Program-made: the position numbers and the translations under genes
Assembly (NCBI GenBank): GCA_037176845.1
Contig: JAYKXP010000004.1
Coordinates: 372,001 to 436,000, forward strand
Reading direction: 5' to 3'
Length of the DNA: 64,000 nucleotides
From: Paramarasmius palmivorus
Taxonomy: Eukaryota; Basidiomycota; Agaricomycetes; Agaricales; Marasmiaceae
In this document: in pieces, positions 45,177 to 55,700 of the stretch
How the letters are laid out: each line of letters starts with the position of its first letter
How positions within the stretch are numbered: position 1 is the stretch's first letter
The notes under the pieces: model-generated
What the model was told of the DNA's origin: nothing
What the model saw: only the letters and a program-made list of their open reading frames with translations
Databases searched by the model: none

Positions 45177-45934
45177 ATGCCTCGTTTGCGCCCTATGTAC
45201 GAATCAATTCTACGGACTTTGGTCACACACTCAACACTTCATACCCAGCAACCTCCACCAGATGACCCCGAATATGTCTCTCAATCAACGTCGAAGAAGG
45301 CAGCAAGACCCTGGTTTCCTTCTTATAGGTCCGAAGAAACATCGTACCAGTCGGGTGGTGTCCCTACTTTCAACAATTCCATGTCAGGAGGATCCAGCGT
45401 AACTCAAGAAGTAGAGAGCCAGCAAAACCAATGGGAAACTCGTCTTGGGTTGAGGGTGGACATGTTGGCAGCCTTTGCGTATATTCTGGGCCCACTTTCT
45501 GGTGAGTATCGTCATTACTACGTCTCTTATTACCAGCTAAAATGCATCACCCATAGCTCTTCTAGTCTTAATATTGGAAACTCAGAATGACTTTGTGCGC
45601 TTCCATGGTATCCCAGCTTTCTATGCGTCTCTTCCTCACAATGCTGAATATGCTTTACAGGGTATCAAAGCGCCCTCTTCACTGGCACCCTCTTTGTTCT
45701 ACGAATGCTGTTATCTTTTCTGCAGTTTCCACAGTGGATAAGGACAATCTTTACGATTGTCATTATCTGCGGACAGCTGTACATGGCGTTCGTTCACTTT
45801 CCAGCTCTTTGCCATCTCTTCTCATCATGTTCTCCAGAATCCGTGCATACATCGATGCTACGCGCAATGACCTCGCCAGATTCCAACTACCGCTTGTTGG
45901 ATTAATTGCAGATCGCTGGGTCTCAGAGGAATAA
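45177..45934 (+). CDS. DUF4870/UPF0132-like membrane protein
   Basis: Start MPRLRPMYESILRTL at 45177, with a Ser/Gln-rich cytosolic N-terminus to about residue 90. Membrane segments follow: LRVDMLAAFAYILGPLSALL, VLILETQNDFVRFHGYQSAL (the family's polar E...FVRFHAYQS motif), FTGTLFVLRMLLSFLQF and IRTIFTIVIICGQL, ending with a conserved QLPLVGLIADRWVSEE tail. Introns were placed at about 45501-45556, 45609-45660 and 45780-45838 to keep the frame; the last one (CT|GTACAT...CTCCAG) is tentative. The DUF4870/UPF0132 group is found across fungi and bacteria; its function is not established. Confidence 0.75.
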
Positions 45935-46149
45935 GTCCACTTCCGCGGACGGACACGGACAATAAATTATTACTTTGTCACACTCACATACTAGCTAGAT
46001 ACCAATCATAATGAGGATTCTTCCGCAACAGTACATCGGGAATGCAGTCGTAACATACACAGCTAGTAATAAGAACATGGTCAAACTAAAATACAAACGC
46101 GATAAAGAACGCCAGCGACTTCGCAAGAATGTGCAGAAAACGGCAACTC

Positions 46150-47027
46150 TCATAGATTAACTATGCGATTACCCAAACCCAGGCCGCCCACGCCCAAGTC
46201 ACCCAAGCCCAAGTCACCCAAGCATACACCTAAAACCGCATCATCGCATCCACACGCCTTTCTCAGAATTACGAGGTCCGGCTTGAAAGCATTGAGAATT
46301 CCATCGGTGATGTTTTCGGTGATATCCAGAAGTTCGTCAACGATACACTTGATCTCGTACACAACTACGTTGAGAATGGTCAGACTCAGCGAGGACAGGC
46401 ATCAATAAGACGAAGACGCACTACCGCCAAGCATCGGGCCCACAAGAGGAATCTCAGTAGTCAACCACCAGATATCGTGTAATGAGCTCTTTGTCAGGTC
46501 AATGATATGCTTGAGGAGGGTTTCGAGTTCGTCGCTATTGTCGTAGTTTGCTAGTCCGGCACGAGCAGCCATCGGCTTGAGGCCGGTATCGATATCTTCG
46601 AGGACATTTTGGAAGTTAGGTAGAGAAGAAGAACATCTTTGTTCGAACTCGGCGGCAGTTTTGCAGTTCTTTGCACAATCGCCTATTAAAGATAAATCAG
46701 ACTAGATCCGCTGCAGGTCTACGACGACAACTTACGCATCCTATCCGTGCGTTGAGGGAAAGTGCCAAGAAGCTCCACAACATTAACAGCGTTTCGAGGC
46801 AAAGCTGCGCGAGGAGCAGGTGCAGACAGGTTTGCGTTCCAAGCAGCTCGCCCTTCCAAAAACGTTACATCTGACCTGAGCGAGAACGAGTGAACCGGGT
46901 CGCTATACACAGGAATGGGCAAGGGAGACGGAAAGGGCGTGGCAGAGACGGAGACGGCTAGGAACACGAGACCGACGACGACGGCAGTGGATGTTTGGGA
47001 GACCATGGCGAGACGCGATAGCTGCAT
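46150..47027 (-). CDS. Secreted hypothetical protein with Gly/Leu repeat tail
   Basis: Start MQLSRLAMVSQTSTAVVVGL at 47027 gives a signal peptide (an alternative Met lies at 47006). Exon 1 continues to the donor near 46733 (RNAVNVVELLGTFPQRTDRM). Exon 2 reads RDCAKNCKTAAEFEQRCSSS and EDIDTGLKPMAARAG, with helical character, up to a donor near 46430. Exon 3 begins VYEIKCIVDELLDITENITD and includes KACGCDDAVLGVC, then a short LGDLGLGDLGVGGLGLG repeat before the stop. I do not recognise the family. The conserved-looking Cys residues (at least six) could form disulfides. A TATA box lies about 170 bp upstream. Confidence 0.7.
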
Positions 47028-47194
47028 GAAGCTCTGAGGGTTGTGCAGAGGACGCTGATAAACGTTGACTGAGTTGAGACGGCTGGCGTCGACTTGCTAA
47101 AAGGCAGGAAAGAACGAAAGTGGAAACGTGCAAGGCGAGATGATGGTGGCGCGAAAGAAAGAAGGAAAGGATGACTGTCTGTGACCGTGTCGCG

Positions 47195-47204
47195 CTATTT
47201 ATAC
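47195..47204 (-). promoter_or_regulatory. TATA box upstream of the secreted Gly/Leu-tail gene
   Basis: The minus strand reads GTATAAATAG here, about 168 bp upstream of the proposed ATG at 47027. It is the only TATA-like element in this spacer. Confidence 0.5.
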
Positions 47205-47602
47205 TCACGCCTGTTCCGACAGCTTTGCCCCCAACACCAACAAATTAAGTATATACCACAAACCAAACAGCAACGACAACAAATCCTCAATATCTACGTA
47301 CTAAGTATATATGTAGGTAAGTAACGTCCGCAAAGTAGTATGACATGAATAACACTCGAAATGTCCCAAGTACATCGCAATCAATCCAAGGAAACAGGCG
47401 TGAATAGATAATAGATAATGTCCAAGGTAATGTTCAAGATAACGTCCAAGTATGTAGAACAAATAGCAAGTGGAAGGCACCGCGAGGCTGATCATACGAC
47501 AGTAGGATGTCGTACGATAAAGAGCCTCGGCGATATGCACTGAGAAGTGGAAAGATTGGGGCTTTTTGGTTTGATCAAATGTCCGGATGTAATACTATTA
47601 CA

Positions 47603-48395
47603 TCAGATTCGGATGCAGGAAGTGCCATCAGCCGAACGTTTGTAGCCAGCGAAGCAGCTATAGACTTTTGTTACAGACGGGACGAGTCAGTATCAGCATC
47701 AATGATCGAAGCCCGCACAACACTCACCTGCGCAACGGCCGTGTTCGCATCCAACGTTCCATGCACCCTTAATGGCGGTACAATCCTGCCCATCTCCCAT
47801 AGATGCGCATCCGCCGCAAGACTCCAGTTCATCCATGAGATTCAAACATTCATAATCCCCGGATAAACCGACAGGGCATGCATCCAGTCCTTTGGGACAA
47901 AGCGTGACTTTTCGTTTTACTTCGCGTTTTCGGCGATGAGAAGTGCCAGAAGGAACGCTCGAGGGAACGCCAGAGGGATGGGAACTAGGTGTCGGGTTGT
48001 TTGATGTACGATCCGGGGTGAACGGGAGGCAGACGTGAAGAGCTGGATACCACTCCCATCCTACTTTGCATTGAGGAGGTGGATTGCTAGGGTCGGTAGA
48101 GATTGGATATTTGGGAACGCAACATCCAAGATTTTTGGCCCAGTAAAAACCGGCGGGTGGGCAGTCGCGATTAGGGGGAGGTGCAGTTATATTGGTGACT
48201 CCATAGGGAAGACATATCTCCTTTGCCTCGTACCTGACCAGTTCTTTCAGGATAACTTGCACACAAAAAGACAAAAGCAACTCACCAAAACTCGTTTCCC
48301 TGACAGCTATTGGCTGAGCTTTGGAACGCACTGGCCGAGGGAATGATTGCTATCGTCGCTGCTGCCAAAGCGAGCACCTGAGTAAAGACAGTCAT
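47603..48395 (-). CDS. Secreted CPL1-like cysteine-rich protein
   Basis: Exon 1 from 48395 gives MTVFTQVLALAAATIAIIPS and SASAFQSSANSCQGNEF, a signal peptide plus mature start. The intron (donor TTTTG|GTGAGT, acceptor GGTCAG) rejoins as WYEAKEICLPYGVTNITA. Then come CPPAGFYWAKNLGCCVPKYP, a Ser/Pro linker with SHRRKREVKRK (a possible dibasic processing site), and the CPL1-like domain: CPKGLDACPVGLSGDYECLN, DELESCGGCASMGDGQDCT, AIKGAWNVGCEHGRCAVYSC and FAGYKRSADGTSC to the stop at 47603. The domain is a basidiomycete Cys-rich secreted module first named in Cryptococcus; function here is unknown. A TATA box lies upstream. Confidence 0.85.
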
Positions 48396-49165
48396 GTTCA
48401 AACGAACGGTCCTGAAAAGAACGGAAAATAAAAGAAGGTAGAAGTACAATGGCAGAGAGCTGCCAGGGACGGCCGGGAAAGATGCAAAAACAAAGTAAAC
48501 CCTGTCTTTTATATTACGGAGATTGAATTCATCATGAGAAAGGTCGAAGGGAAGGAAAAATATGTGCAGCCTGATGGCAGCATCACGGCATTCAACCTAT
48601 CATGCAACTGGGTTTCAGCCACTTTTGAGAGACTTTGAGCTTGCGCACCTCGACTTCGCAGCTGGAATTGGATTAGCATCAGCAACTCTCTTTACACTGA
48701 AGAGGGCTCCCATGCTCATCAGTCTGTGTGCCTCTTCAAAATTAGCAGGACACGCCAGTGCAGCTCCGAGGTTTATTGGTACCGTTCCGGCGTCCCATAT
48801 GGGTAACAACGAATTCAGGCACCTTCGTATCATGCCCGTGTGCCGTGGCTGGATCAGGTCCCAAAACGCAAATTGTCTCACACTACCTGTCAGCCATCAT
48901 GATTACTGTCATGGGAAAACACTAAACACTGGACTCCTTTATGCTTGACAGGTTTTATTCGCTTATGATCCATGCTTGGTCCATGCATCTTGCAAATCAT
49001 ATATCCCGAGCGACACAATCTTCATTAGAATTGAGAAAACCATCTGTATGTATAACAAACATTGAGTGAGAAAGCCCTGTCCAGCCAGCCAGCCAGCTTC
49101 CGGCTGGTGAATATCGTCAACGTTCGGCCAACGTACGCACTGCGGTCAACGGAACCGAACATACC
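48396..49165. other. Intergenic region between CPL1-like start and TPD3 stop
   Basis: About 770 bp on the upstream side of the CPL1-like gene. Open frames 48562-48948 (plus) and 48615-48881 (minus) overlap each other and show no family motif. A (CCAG)n short repeat is visible near 49081-49096. No supported gene. Confidence 0.45.
48506..48513 (-). promoter_or_regulatory. TATA box of the CPL1-like gene
   Basis: The minus strand reads TATAAAAG about 110 bp upstream of the ATG at 48395. Confidence 0.5.
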
Positions 49166-51317
49166 TCAACCCTGCATAGAAAGCGCTTTTTGAAGAGCGC
49201 GAGCAGCAAAGTACCGGACATCGGCATCTTGGTCGTTCTTCTGCTGTTCCAGAGCAGGGATTACCTTCTGTCGTACAAACTCTGTTCCCTGTGCGTCGGC
49301 GCTGAACACAGAAGACAGTGTTTCGAGACTTTTAGCGACATTGAAACGAATGTTTGGAATGGGGTCGGAAGCTAGTTGTAGAAGTTGATCTATGATGTCG
49401 GAGCGCACGATTTCCAAGGTCAATGAAGGCGAGATGATCTAGAAGGGATCAGTTTTGGAATTAACTTGGCTGACGAAATGGTATCCTTACTGTGATGGCC
49501 TGGACAGTTGTCATCCTGAACAGGTAGTTGGGATGTTGACCCATTCCCATGACCTTTGGCACAATCGTTGCTTTAGCCCAGTCAACGCCGAAGACCTCCG
49601 TCAACTTCTTCAAGTTGTGTGTCGCAGCCTCTCTGATACTATACACAGTGTCACCCAGCCATGACATACAGAGATTACCCAGCTGTTCGTCAAAGAATGG
49701 TCGGCCGAGTTGTTTTGCAAGAGGTGGGATGTATTCGATAATCGCCTGTCGAACTCTCCACGATTTGTCTTCAGCCAGCTCGACGATGGCGGGGAGTAGG
49801 TTCTCTGACAGTAGCTGGATACCGATAACTAAGGATGCAATGAGCATCGAGACACGAGCGACAACGGAATTACCCACCGTCATTTACGGTTTCCAGCTTG
49901 CTGATGATATTCAATCTCACTTCGGGGAAGTCATCCTTAAGGAGATGAAGGAAAAGGGGAAGCAATTGCTCAATGGTAGCTTCGCGACCCAATAATGGTG
50001 CAAGCCCACTAATTTGAGTAGCGAGGGCTGATCGGACGTGCTGTGAAGTATCCTGGGATAGATCTCGGACGCAAGGAATGATCCGTGCTAGGATCACTTC
50101 CTTGTCGAGCAGCTTTGAAAATCCTAAGGTATTAAATGAGATGGTGATATAGTTTCGCCTGAGATAGTCCTTTACCGGGTATTTGACTTGCTGCAGCCCG
50201 TCTGACCTCTGCTTCATTATCCTTGAGGAGTTGCACATATTGACCCAAGAGTTCTTCGCGAACGAGTTCCATTCCAACGGCTTCGGCGAGCTGATCAGGC
50301 AGCGTCAGTGTGGTCATTACTTGGTAGAGGGCGAGACATACTTCGTTGAAATGAGTGGCAGCCATGTATCTCACCCTCCAGCTCTTATCTCCAATAGAAT
50401 GCCTGATCTGCTTCAAAAGCTGTTCCTTCACCTCGGCGTTTGACATTCTCTGAGCAATTACAATCAAATCTTCGACTGTGAGCAAGCGAACAGAATCCTG
50501 GTCATCGGATTCCAGCCTCCGATAAACAGGGAGTCCATCGGACAAAATGTGTTGGGGTGAATAATGGGTGAGTAAAGGCTGGCGTTGTAAAGTCAGTGCT
50601 GCACTGCAGTCGATAGCTGTTGACGTACCCCAAGCCACTTTGCAGCTGCCCGGCGAACCATCGGGGTATCGTCCGAGCCTAGAGACGCAAATCCTTTGCG
50701 CATCTCATCTTGAATACTAGTAGAAACTTTGTCGTATACAGCGGGGTACAGAGCGGCGGAAGACGTCCGCGAGGTGAACCATTCTGCTTGCGAGAGACGC
50801 TTCAACAGGGGCACATAATATTCTTCAATCTGAGATGTTGAAAGGACAGCGGCGATTTTTGTGATGGATTCAGCTGCCTAGAAGAGTTTCGGTGTCAGTC
50901 AAACAATAACGTCGGCCACCCAGTCCTAGAGCGCACCTTATCACGAACCAAGGTCTCCTCCACAGACGACAAATTTTCCAATGGACCAAGCAACAAGTGT
51001 GCGTATTCCTTTCCTCCAATATACTCTTCAAAATTTCGTCCCAACTCCTCCGCGAGCGCAAGGAGTACTTCGTCTTCATCGTCGATAGAATCCTGGAGGA
51101 ATGGTACTAGCTCTTCTCGCGCACGATCAGGGCCCAGCGCGAGTGCAATGGTTGGAATACTGTGAATGGCATTCAATCTTAATTGGACATCTTCCGAGCG
51201 CAGTTCATCCATAAGGATAGCGATCGGAGCGATCTGAGAGCCACAAAAGAGTCAGACAGGAAGAGTAGAGACACTGAGAGATAAACGAACGTCTTCGGTA
51301 GGGAAACCCGACTCCAT
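49166..51317 (-). CDS. TPD3: PP2A regulatory scaffold subunit A (HEAT repeats)
   Basis: Start MESGFPTED at 51317; an intron leads to [20 protein letters not shown] at the first HEAT repeat. The chain of HEAT repeats is clear through the gene: [136 protein letters not shown] and [24 protein letters not shown] C-terminal units, ending [24 protein letters not shown] before the stop at 49166. Around seven introns. Role: scaffold that joins the PP2A catalytic and B subunits. Divergent from glucose-6-phosphate 1-epimerase. Confidence 0.93.
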
Positions 51318-51514
51318 TCTTCTAAAAAAGAGCTAAAGAATGGCTTGTTGAGTATACAGGTGCTGGATTTGATGGATATAGGGCAGATGAGAGAGGAAAC
51401 GCAAGGAGGTCCGACTTTGTAGGTGATGGTTATGAATCTTGCCAGATCAACAAGTTTGGTAACGCCACTCTTTCTCAGTCACCGTCACCTAGTTTTAACA
51501 CTAATTATTTAACA
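51318..51514. promoter_or_regulatory. Divergent promoter, TPD3 / glucose-6-phosphate 1-epimerase
   Basis: 197 bp between start codons on opposite strands. No TATA box was recognised; a CTAATTATTTAAC AT-rich stretch lies just before the plus-strand ATG. Confidence 0.4.
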
Positions 51515-52631
51515 ATGCCTATCCAACAATTAGCGGACAGAGTTATTCTCAAGCACCCAAAGGTGAGCGATGCTCTATTTAAGAAATTCAGTATCTGATC
51601 ACCCCCAAGGGTTCTTCTGCAGAAGTCCTTCTCTACGGTGCTACTGTAATTTCGTGGAAATCAGGCGATAATCGTAACCCTGAGCCTTCTGAACGTCTCT
51701 TCGTGTCGTCGAAAGCTGTACTGGACGGTTCAAAGCCAGTCCGTGGTGGTATCCCGGTCGTCTTCCCTTGTTTTGGGGCCCCTACGCATCCCGATCATAA
51801 AGATCTCAGTCAACACGGTTTTGCTCGTAGCGAAACTTGGAAATGGGATAGCCAGGTCATGGACAACGATGCAGGTGTCTCCATTCGACTTGGTACGTAT
51901 CCCGCTTCTGATGAAAGTCAGCGCTCAAAAATATTTGTATAGTCCTTGACCCATCACCAAAGGTGGCGGGGGTGTACAAGAAACAATTCCGTCTGTATTA
52001 TGTTGTGACGCTCGCAGAACACCAGCTCAGTACAGATCTTCACGTCAAGAATACCTCTGCCTCTGAAGCCTTCCCTCCCGAACCCTTGGAGTTCCAAGCT
52101 TTGTTCCACAACTATGTTCGAGGCCCTTCGAATGAACTACTGGTCACTCCCCTCCAAGGACTTCAATACAAGGATAAAACCGATGCCTCATTTGAGGGCT
52201 TCAAAACAGAAACCCGAGCAGGTGTCGACGTGAAAAAGTTTACAGATTCCGTCTACGCCAATGCTCCGCAACACTATGAGGTCATTTGGCCAGGCGGTGG
52301 CCTTGCCATCAAGCCCACAAATTTGAAGGATGTGGTCGTCTGGAATCCACAAGCAGAAGCAGGTAGCAAGATGGCGTAAGTCTTGGTACATTTCTCGCCG
52401 GTGTGGAGAGACTCATCACGAACTAACCAGGGATATGGAAGACGGTGGCTGGTATGCTCCCCTTCCTACTTATGAATCCTTTAAGTCTAATATTGAGGTT
52501 TTATCAGGAACAAGTTTGTTTGCGTGGAACCAGGATACGTTCAAGGGTTCGCACAGGTAAAGCCTGGAGAAACTTGGGTGGGGCAACAGGTCTTATCGGT
52601 CATCCATGAAGAGAGACGCTTGCATATTTGA
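51515..52631 (+). CDS. Glucose-6-phosphate 1-epimerase
   Basis: Exon 51515-51562 gives MPIQQLADRVILKHPK and joins at 51610 to GSSAEVLLYGATVISWKSGD. Motifs of the YMR099c-type epimerase follow: RGGIPVVFPCFGAPTHPDHK, DLSQHGFARSETWKWD with the catalytic His, then STDLHVKNTSASEAF, FQALFHNYVRG, VIWPGGGLAIKP and VVVWNPQAEAGSKMADMED. The last exon, after a TG|GTATGC donor, reads NKFVCVEPGYVQGFAQVKPG and ETWVGQQVLSVIHEER, ending at 52631; this holds the conserved Glu/Pro-Gly-Tyr site. Role: interconversion of alpha- and beta-glucose 6-phosphate. Length about 300 aa. The last intron is easily missed because exon 52433 stays open for 120 nt more. Confidence 0.9.
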
Positions 52632-52794
52632 GCAAGGGACTGCTGGTTGAAGAATACTCTATGAAACTGTACAATAAATAGAAGCAATGTAGACCGAGCA
52701 TGTTAACCTTTGTCAGTGAGCCGCCTGAGCGCCAATGACCTTGGACTAATACCACCACCATTGTGCCGCGTCTTTTCACTCATTTTCATTATTT

Positions 52795-55700
52795 ATGTCT
52801 TCAGCAACGCCGAGCTCTGCAAGAGTTCAGATCAATCAAATAGACTATTATCTGGCTCCCCCAGGACCTCTCGACAAGTCGTCACTCCCGCTAGCTCCCG
52901 TGCTTCGCATCTATGGACCCTCTTCTGACGGGCGAAAAGCGTGTCTTCATGTTCATCAAGTGTATCCTTACTTTTACGTGGAGTATCCTGGCAAGCCAGT
53001 GGCTGCTGAAGGTCAGTGATCTCATGTGCATAGTCCAAGTGTCTGAAAGTGTTCCCAGTGAAGAACTACGCGTCCAAATTGAAACGTTCCATAAATCATG
53101 CAGTTGCACTCTCGTTCAGGCGCAATCCACAGTCCTCCAAATCTCAATATATTCGCTCCATCATCCTCGTGAAAGGCGTGCACTTCTATGGCTTTCACTG
53201 CTCATATTCTCCCTTCCTCAAGATCATGGTCGTTGACCCGGCATTAGTCTCACGGATAGTCACTATCCTACAATCCGGAACGGTCATGGGCACTAGGTTC
53301 CGCACGTATGAGAACCACCTAAGCTTTGTTCTTCAATTTCTTTGTGACTTTGGATTATATGGCTGTGGTTGGATCGACCTTGGGCAGGTCATGGAACGAG
53401 GGCGAGACGAGGAATCGGAGACAGCAGAAGATGAAGCCTCTCACACCTACACACATTTTACACCCTCTCCTCATTTTCGCCAATCCAGGATGTCTCTAGA
53501 GCTCGATGTAGTAGCTCATCAGATTTTAAACAGGCATAAGCTTGTCGCACGAAACATTCATCACAGATTGGAGATTCCTGCACCCCCACTACCTGACGAA
53601 CCGTTTGTCCTAGGTGTGCGAGAACTATGGGAAGACGAACGAAAACGTCGCGCCGCCCGCGGTCTTGACCCATCGCCGAATATGCCCAAAGATCCCAGCG
53701 ATTCTGTGAGGGCATCGGGTGGTGCGTGGATTTCCGAGGCACGTTGGTGGGACGAAATACGGAAGCGGATAGAGAGAGAACGAGAAATTCATCCCAACCT
53801 TGAACAACAGGGTGAGAGAAGATGGGAAAATGCGGTCATGTCTACGTTCGAAAGTATCGAAGCTCTATGGGAAGACGAGATGAAGACTTGGAAGCCTATC
53901 CGAAGTACATCCTCTGACACCTCGGAGATTAACCAACATGAGGTTGGCGCCCAGAAAGACGATGGCGATGATGACGCTGTTGATGTAGACGTGTCATTCC
54001 TTGCCACTCAGGACGACGAAGATGCGAAACCGCTGGAATGGGAAGACACGGAATCCAACGGCACGGACGAAGAACAAGAAGACGAAGGAGACGAAAACTA
54101 TGATGAATACGACGATGAGATGGAGCAAGAGTCTGATGCCGCACGTCTCAGCCCAGAGCCCGTGGTTGAAGTCGAACTAGAGGATGTCTTTGGGAACGGA
54201 GATCTTGGCAACAGGTATATCTTCAAATTCAAGCCACTTGCAGGACCTAACTGGATTTCAGCTCTTTTGAAAGACAGGACGGACTACAAGAGGGGTAAGA
54301 AAAGATGCGTAAACACCTGGCTTGGAAGTGCTCATGATCAATGAATAGTAGGACCATCGACCAAGGAAGCAATCAATGCGACAGCTCTGAAGATCTAACT
54401 ATACCTATGGATATGAATATCATTCACGGGCCCGAAGATTCTCCTCGAATGTAGCTATTGGTCCGTCATATACATAGGAGATGCATGCTTATTCCCTTCA
54501 AAGACCTAGCACCTCAGGAGACCGAAAGCACTCCAGAGTCGATTTTGCGGATGAGGATGAAGACCAGGATCTACACGCATCAAAGAGAAGACGGCTAGAT
54601 GCCACAGAAGTCATCGAATCCCCTGCACAGTCAACATCGAATGGGCTTGATACATCCAAGCGCCACGTAAAAACTGTGAAATTCCGCTCTTTCTTCAAGA
54701 TGATACCAAGCTCCAATGGATATGTCTACACGTTCCCCCCGCCGTCTTTACTTCATTTACAAAAGACGATGCCCGACTATGTCATTCCCGATCGAATTTA
54801 CAAAGTCCCTTTCTATTCAGACGAGCGCGATGCACCTCTAGGCCCTCGAGAATATGCCGGGCTGACATTCGAGCTCAAGGGCGGAGATGGTCTGGCCACT
54901 CTTGAAGAATGGGCCTCAGAAAGCTCTCAGTCGCCACATGACGAGCAATGGACCGAGCCCATCTCCTCAGATGTATATGCTGGCGGCTGGGAATTTGCGG
55001 CTCTCCCGCCCAGCGTGAGGCAGGTCAAGAAATGGTTATGCTCCGTAGAAGGTGCCTATAAGGACTCACTCAGGTCTAACTTCCGGTCACAGGTATGCCA
55101 CTTGTTTGCTCTAGGGCCTACTTCTTTAAGTTGTGTATGTCTAGATCAGAGGACCGACGCAAGCCAATATTTATGGGATGAAATCAACTCCAATACTTAT
55201 GAAACCGGAGGGAGGCCGCGAAAGTCAAGACCTTTCAGTCTTCTCCCTGGAGGTCTTCGGTGAGGAACCTCAGCTCGTGAAGTACATACATTGAGCTCAC
55301 CTGCTTTTCTAGCCCCCTCTAAATCAGGGAAGATACCAGATCCAAATGAAGATGGTCAGTGTGAACACGTAATATGCGTCCTTGATGTATTGATTTCCTA
55401 CACAAAGAACTCTTTGCTGCGTTTTACACCTTCCAAGCATCGGACTTTGGGGAGGTGAAAGCTGGAATAATTGTAGTACACTGTGACAGGGATTATGGTG
55501 GACGCTCAAAAGACATGGACATCGAATTTGTCGACAACGAACTGGATCTGATAAATAACATCGTAGACAAGGTGGTGGATTTGGATCCCGATGTGATTGT
55601 TGGTTGGGAGGTTCAGAATGCTTCTTGGGGCTACCTCGCTGTTCGTGGGCGGACATTTGGTAGGTCCTTTTCGGTCCGAGTTGAACTACTTAATTTAAGC

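Noticed and set aside
49081..49100. Tandem CCAG units considered as a repeat element
   Set aside because: Too short and irregular to call more than a small simple-sequence run.
54300..54510. Stops that would make REV3 a pseudogene
   Set aside because: Re-splicing at about 54215, 54295 and 54452 removes the stops, keeps phase and gives continuous sequence into the DNA polymerase domain.
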